Below, piece by piece: positions 1 to 10,053 of a stretch of DNA of 64,000 nucleotides (position 1 is the stretch's first letter; each line of letters opens with the position of its first letter). This DNA comes from Pseudomonas brenneri. GTDB lineage: Bacteria > Pseudomonadota > Gammaproteobacteria > Pseudomonadales > Pseudomonadaceae. Under the pieces are notes generated by a model. That model was not told where the DNA came from. It saw only the letters and a list, made by a program, of their open reading frames with translations, and did no database searches. The stretch covers positions 1-64,000 of the forward strand of contig NZ_VFIL01000018.1 of NCBI RefSeq assembly GCF_007858285.1, given 5' to 3'. The position numbers and the translations under genes were made by a program.

Positions 1-75
1 TGTTCTGAACCCTTTGCCATCCTCCAGGTAGGCCTGAACAGCGGTGAGCTTGAATTGATCTGAATACTTGCTCAT
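1..75 (-). CDS. IS3-family transposase OrfA, N-terminal fragment (cut by window edge)
   Basis: The visible 25 residues start MSKYSDQFKLTAVQAYLEDG, the classic opening of the helix-turn-helix OrfA protein of IS3-family elements (IS150/IS3-type). OrfA binds the element ends and is normally joined to the DDE integrase OrfB by programmed -1 frameshifting; neither the frameshift site nor OrfB is in the window. The ATG at 73-75 is the natural start, and the coding frame runs open off the left edge. Family assignment comes from recognition of this N-terminus only. Confidence 0.75.
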   Translation of the reverse strand, partial: MSKYSDQFKLTAVQAYLEDGKGFRT

Positions 76-126
76 GTGAACACCCCAAGAAATTGGATTT
101 GTGTCCAACTTCTTGGGGGCAGTCCA
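1..126 (-). mobile_element. Left-edge fragment of an IS3-family insertion sequence
   Basis: The window begins inside an insertion sequence transcribed leftward. The outer end is near position 126, where the minus strand starts TGGACTGCCCCCAAGAAG, a layout typical of IS3-family ends that begin with TG and lie directly before orfA. The leader between the end and the orfA start holds an imperfect 15-bp inverted repeat (83-97 against 104-118, one mismatch, 6-nt loop). The other end and orfB lie outside the window, so the exact IS name and the target duplication cannot be given. Confidence 0.7.
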
Positions 127-163
127 TAAGCCCGTACACATTGGATTGGCGGGTATCCCCGAC

Positions 164-601
164 TTATTCTTCCTTACGCGGCCGACCGCCCTTCTTGCCA
201 TTGGCGCGGGCGGCTTCGGACTTGGCAGCACTGGTTTTACGGCCATTGCGCGATGCCACCATGCTCGCGGCCAGATCCATCAAGGGCTGGCTCGTGGCAA
301 TCAGGCCGCTGATGGAAACATGCAGGTCTCGGCCCTCACAGCACAGCGCCTTGCCACCAAACCCGACCTCAAGCTTCTGGAAGTCCTGTACAGAAAAACC
401 TTCGAACTCCACAAGGCCGGCCACCGGCAACACAATGCGGCTGCCGTCGCCGAAGCCGATGGAGATGCAGTCATCTTCGTAGCGCACGGAACTGGCATTG
501 GCGTACACCCGCTTGAGCTTGCGCCCACGGGCCACGGCCTTATCAATATCGGTCTCAGTGATAGGTGCATCGGGTCGGACTTTGGCTTTTACAATTTTCA
601 T
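164..601 (-). CDS. DUF2442 domain protein, putative antitoxin-like partner
   Basis: A 145-residue soluble protein. The N-terminal two thirds match the DUF2442 type, a short domain often found next to DUF4160 proteins. The C-terminus is a basic tail, ARANGKKGGRPRKEE (131-145), resembling an AT-hook or DNA-binding tail seen in antitoxins of this group. Its ATG overlaps the stop of the upstream DUF4160 gene by four bases (598-601), so the two are translationally coupled. Pairs of this kind are listed as candidate toxin-antitoxin modules, but activity is not shown by sequence; a role as a plain DNA-binding or structural partner is possible. It sits beside an IS end, in a likely variable site. Confidence 0.75.
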   Translation of the reverse strand: MKIVKAKVRPDAPITETDIDKAVARGRKLKRVYANASSVRYEDDCISIGFGDGSRIVLPVAGLVEFEGFSVQDFQKLEVGFGGKALCCEGRDLHVSISGLIATSQPLMDLAASMVASRNGRKTSAAKSEAARANGKKGGRPRKEE

Positions 602-1026
602 AACTCAATCTCTACGGAACCTGGCGCCCTCACCAGATTCAAAATGGTTCGCCGCCCCGCAACATCATGCCGGGCACTGGCAATCACGTAGACACCCCGC
701 CGGATGACCAGACCCGGCACAACCTCATCGGCCTCCCAATCCCAGGAATGGTTGTCCAGGCAGACCGTTTGCAGCTTCTCCCACCAGATCCTTCGTGCCC
801 GCGCCAGATAATGTCGCTGCCGCAGTGTCTGGCGAATGCCTTCCAGAACTGCACCTGATGGTCGCCGCCGCTCGGGATCCACATCCCACAACTCCACGTC
901 CCCATCCAGAAAACTGAAACGAAAACGCGCATCCCAGTCCTTGCCCGCCACATGGACGTGCGGCGGGCAATGCTCATCCCGGAGCAACACTGCAATCACA
1001 TGTCCCTTGTAAGTGCCTACTCTCAT
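598..1026 (-). CDS. DUF4160 domain protein, putative toxin-like partner
   Basis: A 142-residue protein whose N-terminal half carries the DUF4160 signature: a basic strand, then RDEHCPPHVHV (16-26) with a histidine-rich HxxPHVH pattern that may be a metal or nucleotide site. The C-terminal half is unrelated to the domain: it contains several Trp and Arg residues and may be strain-specific. It is first in a two-gene operon and overlaps the DUF2442 gene by ATGA. The ATG start is preceded by GGATGGG. The family is usually discussed as the toxin half of a DUF4160/DUF2442 pair, which is inference here. Confidence 0.72.
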   Translation of the reverse strand: MRVGTYKGHVIAVLLRDEHCPPHVHVAGKDWDARFRFSFLDGDVELWDVDPERRRPSGAVLEGIRQTLRQRHYLARARRIWWEKLQTVCLDNHSWDWEADEVVPGLVIRRGVYVIASARHDVAGRRTILNLVRAPGSVEIEL

Positions 1027-1199
1027 CGTAACCCATCCGTTAGGTTATTTTTCAGCGATCAGCGCTTTATCGAGCACCAACCGACAACCGGCGCCTTCTA
1101 ATTGCCAGGGCTGCCTCACAGACTAGTAACGATTGGTACGGCTTCAAATGCCGGGTTGTAACCGCGAATACCCAGGACCTACGGGCTCAAACACCTAGA

Positions 1200-3950
1200 T
1201 CAAAACTTGTATTCCAGCATCCCGCTCAACGTGCGACCGCGCGCCAGGCTGAGGTTGTTGGCGTCGCCCATGGCAACGAAATAGGCTTCGTCAGTGGCGT
1301 TTTCCAGGGCCAGGCCAAGGTTCAAATGGTCAGTCATCCAGTAACTGGCATACAGGTCATAGAGGGTGTATTGCGGCCACAGTGCCTGGTCGATGAACTC
1401 GTAGCCCTGCTGGTTGAGGTTGGCGCCGTTGCCCGAGCTGTAGCGCACTCGCACCCCGGTATCCAGGCGCTTTTCCAGGAACCGCGCGCCCAGGGTCAAC
1501 GAGCCGCGATCTGCTGGCATATAAGTGGCGTTGCCCATGATCCGGCCGCAGCTTTCCTTATTGTTGGCAACATCGTCATCCAGCACTTCATAGGTCGTGA
1601 CCGGCCGGATACCCGGGCGGCCATCCGGGCGAATGTAGGATTCGATACGTGTGGTTCGGGGCCCGCTGGTCTTGGCGCCGCCCATGTAATAGTTCTTCGA
1701 GCAAAAGTCGTTACTGCCGATCATGTGGGTGTAGCTCAGGTTCGCGTAGGCCCGGCCCATGTCGTAGTTGAGTTGGTATTCCATGCCGCGAAAGCGCGTC
1801 GGCGCCGTGTTGTTGACGTAGGCCATGGTCCCCAGGAAACCGCCAATGCTGGTTTCCGGCAAGCTGACGCTGTGGTTGAGGAATGAGAAGTTTTCGATCT
1901 TGGTATCGAAGTAGGCGACCTTCATGCCCAGGCGATCGTCGTTGAAAAACAACCCTTCCTTGAACACGTTGACGCCCATTTCCCAATCCCGCGACTCTTC
2001 AGCCTTCAGATAAGGGTTGGGAAACACCCGCTCTGACGAGTTGCCGCCATGGGGCCGACCGGTCATGAAAGTCTCCGTGACTGCCGGCGGGCGCCAGCCC
2101 TTGCCCCAGCGCGCATAGAGTTGCATCCACTCAAGCCCCGGCTTGATACCGATGCCAAAGGTGGGCGAGAAGTGCCCTTCTTCATTGTCGATATCAAACA
2201 CCTCGGCCACCCGCTTGGCGCCCACCAGGCTGTTGTAGAAACGGTCACGCTTGTAGAGGGTCATCCCGGTTTGACCCTCAAGCCGATAGCGGTCGTACCG
2301 CAGGCCGGCATCCAGGGTCAGCCAGTTGTCGTACTCGTATTGCAGATTGCTGAACAGGCTGGCGATGGTGCGCTTGCCGCCCGGGGTGGCGCCTTCGACG
2401 TACGGCAGCAAGCCCTGGAGGTTGACCGCCTCGACCTTGTTGGTACGCGGTTTGAATTCGTCCTGGTACATCTCCAGGCCGTAGTTCCATTTGACCTGTC
2501 CCAGCGTATTGAAATCGAAGCGCGAGGTGTTGTCGGCCTGCAAGCCCCAGGTGTCGGTCTGGAAGTGGTCGGTGTAGCCGCCGACCTCGTTGCCCGTGCC
2601 CGGCGTCGCCAGGTTCGGCGCATGGGTCCGCTCCAATTGAGTCGTGACGTAATACGCCTTGGCCTTGAAGTCGATCAGTGGGTTGTCCGGGATGTAGCTG
2701 TAGTCCAGCGCGACGTTCTTGGCGTTGAGGTTGTTCTTGCTCACGCGCTGGTAGTAAACGCTTTGCCCATCGTCGGCGGTATAGGCCCAGGCGTCGTTGC
2801 TGTCGCTATCGGTTTGCAGGTAGCTCAGTTGCACGCGCTGATCGTTGGGCAGGTTCAAGCCCAGCTTGACGATCTGTGAACGGGTCACGCTGCCCATATC
2901 GCCGACTTCGCTGTTCAACCAATCGTCAAACGCTTCGGGTTGGTATTTGCGCGCGCGCAGGTTGGTGCCCAGTTTCTGGTCGTTGTTGGTACCGGCGCGG
3001 TAATCGCCAAAGTGCCGCTCGCTGTAGCCCAGCAGCACATCGCCACGCTCATCGCCAAAGGCAAACACCCCGCTGCCGTTAAAGTTAGTGCCATTGCCCA
3101 GTTTGCCGATGCCGTTACCCGCGCGCAGACGCCCGCCGTACTCCTTGCCATCGGCCAAAAACTCACTGGCGTCCAGGGTCTTGAAGGACGCAATCCCGCC
3201 GAGCACCGCCGCGCCGCCCATGCCCGACTGGCTGCCCTTGTCGATCTCGATACTGGAGACAAATTCGGGGTCGATCACCATCGTCCCGTTGCGCTGCTGG
3301 TGGCCGTTTACGTTGAAGTTCTGGCGCATGCCATCGATGTTCATATTCACCCGGCCGTAGTCCTGCACCCCACGGATATTCACCGACAGGCCAGGGTCAC
3401 GCTGGTTGACGGCGGTGTAGACACCAGCAGTTTCTTCGAGCATATCGGCGGCATGCCGGGGTGGGCGCTTGTCGATCTGCTCGCGGGTGATCACCGCCAC
3501 CGAGCGCGGCGTTTCGTACACCCAGTCACTGGGCTTGCCGTTGGTAGTGGCGTTGATGGTCGTGGTGCCGACAGTCAACGCGCTGTCCTGTTCGACACTG
3601 ACGCGATTGAGGGTGACCTGGCGTTCGCCGGTAAAGCGATACTCCACCGGTGCGCTGCCCAACAAACGCCCCAGGCCTTCCTGGGCGCTGTACTGGCCCT
3701 TGAGCGCGGTGCTGCTGAGGCCTTGCAGGCGCGGGCTGTCGAACAGCACCTGCAGGCCGGCCTGGTCGGCAAAGGCCAGGACTGCGCCGCCCAGAGGTTG
3801 GGCGGGAATATCGAACATCAGCGTCGCAGGTTGCGAAGCGCCAGCCACAGGAGCGGCGGCGTAGGCTTGCCCTGCGCTGGCAAACAGACCCAAGTGAATG
3901 GCCAGGGCCAACCGGCTGCCGGTGGTGCGCCCTTTGGTGATTGCAGACAT
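1200..3950 (-). CDS. TonB-dependent heme/hemoglobin-type receptor with N-terminal signalling domain
   Basis: A 916-residue outer-membrane receptor. After a signal peptide (about 1-33, ending QAYA) comes a secretin/TonB short N-terminal domain (about 45-115), the part that signals to a FecR-type anti-sigma factor, then the plug (about 145-270) and a 22-strand barrel ending in Phe. A histidine, His634, lies in GRPHGG between an RPP motif and NPYLKAEE, the layout of the FRAP/NPNL region of heme receptors such as HasR. The start was placed at the internal ATG (3948-3950), which follows AAGGGAT and begins the signal peptide; a longer reading frame starts 19 codons earlier. It is third after the ECF sigma factor and FecR genes, so it is probably HasR-like. 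No hemophore gene is nearby, and another siderophore ligand is not excluded. Confidence 0.88.
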   Translation of the reverse strand: MSAITKGRTTGSRLALAIHLGLFASAGQAYAAAPVAGASQPATLMFDIPAQPLGGAVLAFADQAGLQVLFDSPRLQGLSSTALKGQYSAQEGLGRLLGSAPVEYRFTGERQVTLNRVSVEQDSALTVGTTTINATTNGKPSDWVYETPRSVAVITREQIDKRPPRHAADMLEETAGVYTAVNQRDPGLSVNIRGVQDYGRVNMNIDGMRQNFNVNGHQQRNGTMVIDPEFVSSIEIDKGSQSGMGGAAVLGGIASFKTLDASEFLADGKEYGGRLRAGNGIGKLGNGTNFNGSGVFAFGDERGDVLLGYSERHFGDYRAGTNNDQKLGTNLRARKYQPEAFDDWLNSEVGDMGSVTRSQIVKLGLNLPNDQRVQLSYLQTDSDSNDAWAYTADDGQSVYYQRVSKNNLNAKNVALDYSYIPDNPLIDFKAKAYYVTTQLERTHAPNLATPGTGNEVGGYTDHFQTDTWGLQADNTSRFDFNTLGQVKWNYGLEMYQDEFKPRTNKVEAVNLQGLLPYVEGATPGGKRTIASLFSNLQYEYDNWLTLDAGLRYDRYRLEGQTGMTLYKRDRFYNSLVGAKRVAEVFDIDNEEGHFSPTFGIGIKPGLEWMQLYARWGKGWRPPAVTETFMTGRPHGGNSSERVFPNPYLKAEESRDWEMGVNVFKEGLFFNDDRLGMKVAYFDTKIENFSFLNHSVSLPETSIGGFLGTMAYVNNTAPTRFRGMEYQLNYDMGRAYANLSYTHMIGSNDFCSKNYYMGGAKTSGPRTTRIESYIRPDGRPGIRPVTTYEVLDDDVANNKESCGRIMGNATYMPADRGSLTLGARFLEKRLDTGVRVRYSSGNGANLNQQGYEFIDQALWPQYTLYDLYASYWMTDHLNLGLALENATDEAYFVAMGDANNLSLARGRTLSGMLEYKF

Positions 3951-4080
3951 TGTGGTGATCCCTTCGCTGAGCGTTTTTTGTTTATGCGAATACTTCTCGA
4001 TTAGCAAGACGCGTCAGGGATAGGGACTCAGTAAGTGTTTCTGAAAATTATTGGAAGATCAGCCAGGAGTGCGGACTTTT

Positions 4081-4165
4081 GTAGGAGCTGGCTTGCCGGC
4101 GATAGCGTCACCTCGGTGTGCCAGATAGACCGAGTTGCCTGCATCGCCGGCAAGCCGGCTCCTAC
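4081..4165. repeat. REPIN-like inverted pair (GTAGGAGCTGGCTTGCCGGCGAT type)
   Basis: Two REP sequences face each other: GTAGGAGCTGGCTTGCCGGC at 4081 and its near complement ending at 4165. They can fold into a long hairpin. The pair lies between the fecR-like gene and its receptor gene, so it could attenuate or stabilise the operon transcript. Confidence 0.85.
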
Positions 4166-4198
4166 ACAGTGTCGGTCTACAGAGGGGTTTGCGGTGTG

Positions 4199-5185
4199 TC
4201 AGTAGATCAGGCTGACACCCGCCAGATCAAAGCGCCGCACCTGCAACTCTTCGGTCAAGGTGCCCAGCGCCTTGTCCAGCATGTCGAGGCGCACCACCGC
4301 GCTGACTTCACGCTTGCCCAGCTCGGCATCGGTCAGCACCACCCGGCCGGGGCGGTAGCGATTGAGCTCTTCAACCACCTTGGCCAGCGGCTGGCGATCG
4401 AACACCAGCACCCCGCGCCGCCAACTGGTGGCCCGGGCCAGGTCAAGGTTGGGCAGGTCAACCACACCGTTTTGCATGCTGTAGCGGGCGGCCTGCCCTT
4501 CCTGGAGGACCGTGGTTTGTGGCTTGTCTTGCTGGGTCACGGCCACGCTGTGTTGCAGCACACCCACCCACGCCTGGTCGTCTGCCTCGCGACCGACCAC
4601 AAAGCGCGTGCCCAGCGCCCGAGTTTGCCCGCCAGCACTCCGCACCACGAATGGCCGGGTTTCCTGTCCAGCCATGGGCGCCACGTCGAAAATCGCCGAG
4701 CCGGCCAACAGGCTGATCCGGCGCTGCTCGCCGTCGAAGTCCAGGCGGATGGCGCTGGAGGAATCCAGTTCCACGGTGCTGCCGTCCACCAGGCGGACCA
4801 TGCGCACTTCGCCCTTGGCAGTCAGGTAGTCGGCCTGCATCTGCAGCAAGGCTTGCGGCCCCTGCAACCAGCCAACACCGGCGACCACCAGCAACAGCGC
4901 GACGCTTGCGGCCACGCGCCATGGCCGCCGACGCTGGGCGCGACGCGATGGCACACCAACCGAAGGCGGACGCTGGCGATGCACCGGCGTGTCCAATTGC
5001 AAGTCGCCCAGCGCCGCCCAGGTCTGCTGGGCAAACGCCAGTTCCGCAGCGTGACGGCTGTCGCTGTCGATCCAGCGTTGCAGTTCGGCATGCTCCTGCA
5101 CATCCAGCCCACCCGCATGCAGGCGCACTGCCCAATCGGCGGCGGTCTCAGTAATGCTGGGCTGTTGCGACTCCGGGCTATTCAC
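4199..5185 (-). CDS. FecR-family anti-sigma factor / transmembrane sensor
   Basis: A 328-residue inner-membrane regulator. The cytoplasmic N-terminus has the AADWAVRLHAGG signature (DUF4880), which binds the sigma factor. One membrane segment lies at about 90-110 (WRVAASVALLLVVAGVGWL) and the periplasmic FecR domain follows (GEVRMVRLVDGSTVELDSSS onward). It transmits the state of the outer-membrane receptor to the ECF sigma factor. The frame is open up to an ATG at 5251 that overlaps the sigma gene stop, but the GTG at 5185 gives the usual FecR N-terminus (MNSPESQQPS), so GTG was chosen; coupling from 5251 is the alternative. Gene order sigma-fecR-receptor is standard for cell-surface signalling. 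Confidence 0.9.
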   Translation of the reverse strand: MNSPESQQPSITETAADWAVRLHAGGLDVQEHAELQRWIDSDSRHAAELAFAQQTWAALGDLQLDTPVHRQRPPSVGVPSRRAQRRRPWRVAASVALLLVVAGVGWLQGPQALLQMQADYLTAKGEVRMVRLVDGSTVELDSSSAIRLDFDGEQRRISLLAGSAIFDVAPMAGQETRPFVVRSAGGQTRALGTRFVVGREADDQAWVGVLQHSVAVTQQDKPQTTVLQEGQAARYSMQNGVVDLPNLDLARATSWRRGVLVFDRQPLAKVVEELNRYRPGRVVLTDAELGKREVSAVVRLDMLDKALGTLTEELQVRRFDLAGVSLIY

Positions 5186-5247
5186 GTGTGAGTCTCGAAT
5201 TCTCGTTGTATGAAACAGTGACGTTTGAGCAGCATTTTTCCAGTAAT

Positions 5248-5769
5248 TCATTCATCGGATGGCGTCACATCGCCCTCCCGCAAACGCTGCATGACATGTG
5301 CCAGCGCCTTGGCCAGATGTTTTTGCACTGAACTGTCGGAAATTTCAAGGTGCCGCGCGACCTGGGCGTGGGTCATGCCTTCAACGCGGTTAAGGCGGAA
5401 AATCTGCTGCGTACGCTCCGGCAGTTCCGCCAACGCCTGCTTCAATGCCTGTCGCTGTTGTTGCGCCATTGCCTGAGCCTCCAACCCGGCCACTTCATCT
5501 TCAATCTCGGCCAGCGCCTCATGGGGCACGGAGTCGGTCTTGCGCCGTGCTTCCTGGCGGATATGGTCGATCAGCAGATTGCTCGCCGTGCGGTAGAGAT
5601 AGCCCTGGGAGTTGTCGATCCGTTCACTGGAGGGCTTTTGTGCCAGGCGCAGAAAGCTCTCCTGCACCAGGTCCGCAGCCAACTGAGGGTCCCGTACCTT
5701 GCGCAGCAGATACCGGCGCAGGGTATCGGCATGCTTGAGAAAGAGGCCCTTGAGATCCACGTCCGACAA
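5248..5769 (-). CDS. ECF-family RNA polymerase sigma factor, FecI/HasI-like
   Basis: A 173-residue sigma-70 family member with only region 2 (about 19-85, including DLVQESFLRL) and region 4 (about 116-160, LPERTQQIFRLNRVEGMTHA then a helix-turn-helix). This is the iron-starvation type that directs RNA polymerase to the receptor promoter when the receptor binds its ligand. The start is a TTG at 5769, six bases after GGGAG; the ORF has no ATG near the N-terminus, and a GTG lies three codons on. A Fur-box-like site lies about 50 bases upstream, which fits iron repression. It is first of the three-gene surface-signalling operon. Confidence 0.92.
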   Translation of the reverse strand: MSDVDLKGLFLKHADTLRRYLLRKVRDPQLAADLVQESFLRLAQKPSSERIDNSQGYLYRTASNLLIDHIRQEARRKTDSVPHEALAEIEDEVAGLEAQAMAQQQRQALKQALAELPERTQQIFRLNRVEGMTHAQVARHLEISDSSVQKHLAKALAHVMQRLREGDVTPSDE

Positions 5770-5819
5770 ACCGACTCCCTGGGATGTAAAGGAAACAGGC
5801 GGGCATCTTAAGCGTTGTC

Positions 5820-5838
5820 GAGAATGATTTTCAATTGA
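5820..5838 (-). promoter_or_regulatory. Fur-box-like site upstream of the ECF sigma gene
   Basis: GAGAATGATTTTCAATTGA agrees with the 19-bp Fur consensus (GATAATGATAATCATTATC) at 12 of 19 positions by eye, with the first half nearly intact. It lies about 50 bases before the sigma gene start, where an iron-responsive repressor would act. Binding is inferred. Confidence 0.55.
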
Positions 5839-5919
5839 TATCCGCTCTTGGGCAGTGTCGAAAAACCTTATTCAGCGTTCGATAATCGAACGGTTATCCA
5901 CAGCAGGACACTTCGTCAA

Positions 5920-5949
5920 TTGACCAAATTAACTATTCAGTACATTTTG
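5920..5949 (+). promoter_or_regulatory. Candidate promoter and shared motif before aroQ
   Basis: A -35 like TTGACC (5920-5925) and a weak -10 CATTTT (5943-5948) are 17 bases apart. The region contains AACTA (5931-5935) and GTACATTTTG (5940-5949), which are also present in the quiC upstream region with a longer gap. An imperfect dyad GACCAAAT/ATTTTGTC brackets it. Likely a regulator site for the catabolic cluster. Confidence 0.4.
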
Positions 5950-5984
5950 TCCTCATCAATAAAAACAACAGTGGAGACATCCCT

Positions 5985-6422
5985 ATGCCACCTATTGTGC
6001 TGGTCCTCAACGGTCCCAACCTGAACCTGCTCGGCACCCGCGAACCGGCCACCTATGGCCACGAGACCCTGGCCGACGTCGCCGCGCTATGCGGTCGCAG
6101 CGCCGAACAATTCGGGCTGAAACTGGAGTTTCGCCAGACCAACCATGAAGGCGAACTGCTGGACTGGATCCACGGCGCCCGCGCCCGTTGTGCCGGGATT
6201 GTCATCAACCCAGCGGCCTGGACCCACACCTCGGTAGCCATCCGCGACGCCCTGGTGGCCAGTGAATTGCCGGTGATCGAAGTGCATCTGTCCAACGTGC
6301 ACGCCCGTGAACCCTTCCGCCACCATTCCTTCGTCTCGCCTATCGCCAAGGCCGTGCTCGCCGGGTTTGGCAGCCACGGCTATCACCTGGCCCTTGAGCA
6401 TTTCAGCCGGGAACTCAAATGA
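5985..6422 (+). CDS. aroQ: Type II 3-dehydroquinate dehydratase (catabolic copy)
   Basis: A 145-residue enzyme that interconverts 3-dehydroquinate and 3-dehydroshikimate; the active form in this family is a dodecamer in the cytoplasm. The signature GPNLNLLGTREP is at 10-21 and all expected catalytic residues are at their family positions: Asn12, Arg19, Tyr24, His101 and Arg108. The length is normal. It overlaps the next gene by ATGA and sits with a quinate/shikimate dehydrogenase, QuiC and a transporter, so this copy probably serves quinate degradation, whereas biosynthetic aroQ in Pseudomonas usually lies next to accB. Confidence 0.93.
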   Translation: MPPIVLVLNGPNLNLLGTREPATYGHETLADVAALCGRSAEQFGLKLEFRQTNHEGELLDWIHGARARCAGIVINPAAWTHTSVAIRDALVASELPVIEVHLSNVHAREPFRHHSFVSPIAKAVLAGFGSHGYHLALEHFSRELK

Positions 6423-7273
6423 AGCCGCGTATTCTTGCCGGCCTGATCGGCGCTGGCATCCAAGCGTCGCGTACACCGGCCCTGCATGAGCAGGAAGGCG
6501 ATGCCCAAGGCTTGCGCTACCTGTATCGCCTGATCGATCTGGATCAGTTGCACCTGGACAGCAGCGCCCTGCCCGACCTGCTCAAGGCCGCCGAGCAGAT
6601 GAACTTCACCGGGTTGAACATCACCTACCCCTGCAAGCAAGTGATCCTGGCGCTGCTCGATGAACTGTCGCCCGAAGCGCGAGGCATCGGCGCGGTCAAC
6701 ACGGTGGTGTGGCGCGACGGCAAGCGCATTGGCCACAACACCGACTGCCTGGGTTTTGCCGAAGGGTTTCGCCGTGGCCTGCATGAGGCTGCGCGCCAAC
6801 GCGTGGTGCAGATGGGGGCCGGTGGCGCGGGCGCGGCAGTGGCCCACGCACTGTTGGCCGAAGGGGTTGGGCAGTTGAGTATTTTTGATGTGGATAACGA
6901 CCGCGCCCAAAGCCTGGCTGCCAACCTCAATCAGCATTTCGGTCCCGGCCGGGCGTATGCCGGCAGTGACCTCGATAGCGCGATGGCGGCGACTGACGGC
7001 CTGGTCAACACCACGCCCATGGGCATGGCCAAGCTGCCGGGCATGCCGGTACCAGCGGGCTTGTTACGCGCGGATTTATGGGTAGCGGACATCGTCTACT
7101 TCCCGCTGGAAACCGAACTGTTGCGCACGGCCAGGGCCTTGGGTTGCCGCACGTTGGATGGGGGGAATATGGCCGTGTTCCAGGCGGTGAAGGCGTTTGA
7201 GTTGTTCAGCGGCAAGAAAGCAGATGCACAAAGGATGCTCGATCATTTCCAGAGCATGAATACTTCACGGTAG
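6419..7273 (+). CDS. Quinate/shikimate dehydrogenase, AroE-like, probably NAD-dependent
   Basis: A 284-residue AroE-fold protein. Substrate-binding elements are visible: SRTP at 17-20 (SxSP in biosynthetic AroE), NITYPCK with catalytic Lys73, Asn94 and Asp109. The nucleotide loop is GAGGAGAA (133-140). The end of the next strand is FDVDNDR (156-162), with acidic Asp157 and Asp159, rather than the NRT motif that binds the NADP phosphate; this points to NAD and hence to oxidation of shikimate or quinate. It is coupled to aroQ by a four-base overlap. A true biosynthetic role is less likely because of the context and the altered motifs. Confidence 0.88.
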   Translation: MKPRILAGLIGAGIQASRTPALHEQEGDAQGLRYLYRLIDLDQLHLDSSALPDLLKAAEQMNFTGLNITYPCKQVILALLDELSPEARGIGAVNTVVWRDGKRIGHNTDCLGFAEGFRRGLHEAARQRVVQMGAGGAGAAVAHALLAEGVGQLSIFDVDNDRAQSLAANLNQHFGPGRAYAGSDLDSAMAATDGLVNTTPMGMAKLPGMPVPAGLLRADLWVADIVYFPLETELLRTARALGCRTLDGGNMAVFQAVKAFELFSGKKADAQRMLDHFQSMNTSR

Positions 7274-7288
7274 GAACCGAATCCAAAT

Positions 7289-7310
7289 GTGGGAGCGGGC
7301 TTGCTCCCAC
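7289..7310. repeat. Solitary REP hairpin between convergent genes
   Basis: GTGGGAGCGGGCTTGCTCCCAC folds into a short stem-loop between the convergent dehydrogenase and TetR genes and probably acts as a bidirectional terminator or a remnant REP singlet. Confidence 0.7.
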
Positions 7311-7344
7311 ACAAGCCCACCCCACATTGAGTTCGGCGGGGGAG

Positions 7345-8010
7345 TCAGGCCTGTAGGTAACGCAGCACCGACTCGCAGATCATCGCCCGATGCCGCTGCT
7401 TGATTGCCTCATCCGACAACTCGATCTGAAAGATCTCACTGAAGGTATGCCGGTTGGACACCCGGTAAAAGCTGAACGAATTGATCAGTAAATGCACATC
7501 CAGCGGCTCCAGCCCAGCGCGAAATACCCCCAGTTCCGCCCCCCGGCGCAAGGTCGCGCCCAGCGCTTCAAGGATGTTGCTGTTCATTGCCTTGATCGCA
7601 TCCGACTCTTTCACATACTCGGCGTTGTGAATGTTCTCGATGCTGACAATCCGCACAAAATCCACATTCTGGTCATGGTGGTCGAAGGTGAACTCCACCA
7701 GGCGTCGGATCGCTTCACGGGGTTCCAGTTCGGTGAGGTTCATCCGGGTCTCGGTGTTGCGGATATCCCCGTAGAGCTTTTCCAGGACCTCGACGTACAG
7801 CTGTTCCTTACTGCCGAAGTAGTAATAGATCATGCGTTTGGAGGTGTGGATGCGCTCGGCGATGGCATCCACCCGCGCACCGGAAAGCCCCTGCTGCACG
7901 AACTCGACAATGGCCTCTTGCAGAATGTTCTCGCGGGTCTTTTCCGGGTTGTTCTTGCGGCTCTTGCGCGGCGCCAGGGGGGCGTCGGGCAGTTCGGACG
8001 TCGGGTTCAT
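7345..8010 (-). CDS. TetR/AcrR-family regulator, likely of the quinate/shikimate genes
   Basis: A 221-residue regulator. After a basic tail (RKSRKNNPEKTR) comes the TetR helix-turn-helix at about 24-70, with ARVDAIAERIHTSKRMIYYYF, where recognition-helix residues and the YYYF end are clear. The remaining helices form the ligand-binding domain. It is downstream of quiC on the same strand with about 70 bases between, and the cluster holds no other regulator, so it most likely responds to an intermediate such as protocatechuate, shikimate or dehydroshikimate. The direction of control is unknown; TetR proteins are usually repressors. Confidence 0.88.
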   Translation of the reverse strand: MNPTSELPDAPLAPRKSRKNNPEKTRENILQEAIVEFVQQGLSGARVDAIAERIHTSKRMIYYYFGSKEQLYVEVLEKLYGDIRNTETRMNLTELEPREAIRRLVEFTFDHHDQNVDFVRIVSIENIHNAEYVKESDAIKAMNSNILEALGATLRRGAELGVFRAGLEPLDVHLLINSFSFYRVSNRHTFSEIFQIELSDEAIKQRHRAMICESVLRYLQA

Positions 8011-8017
8011 GGTGCGC

Positions 8018-8042
8018 TCACGGCCATTTATGCAGGCCGTGA
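8018..8042. repeat. Perfect 8-bp inverted repeat in the tetR leader
   Basis: TCACGGCC (8018-8025) and GGCCGTGA (8035-8042) are separated by nine bases and lie between the quiC stop and the tetR start on the minus strand. It has no T-run, so it could be an autoregulatory operator or an intercistronic stem-loop. Confidence 0.35.
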
Positions 8043-8081
8043 TTATGGGCCGCCACGTCGTACGAAGGAAGCGCCAACCCC

Positions 8082-9977
<1,896 letters not shown>

Positions 9978-10053
9978 GGGGTGACTCCCGGCAATGAAGG
10001 CTGGTCTTGTTTGCGGCAAATTATTGGCCGCGCGCAATAATAAAGCAGCAATT

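Noticed and set aside
2940..4004. A 354-codon frame opposite the TonB-dependent receptor
   Set aside because: Antisense to a recognised receptor; composition is a mirror of the coding strand and no protein signature is present.
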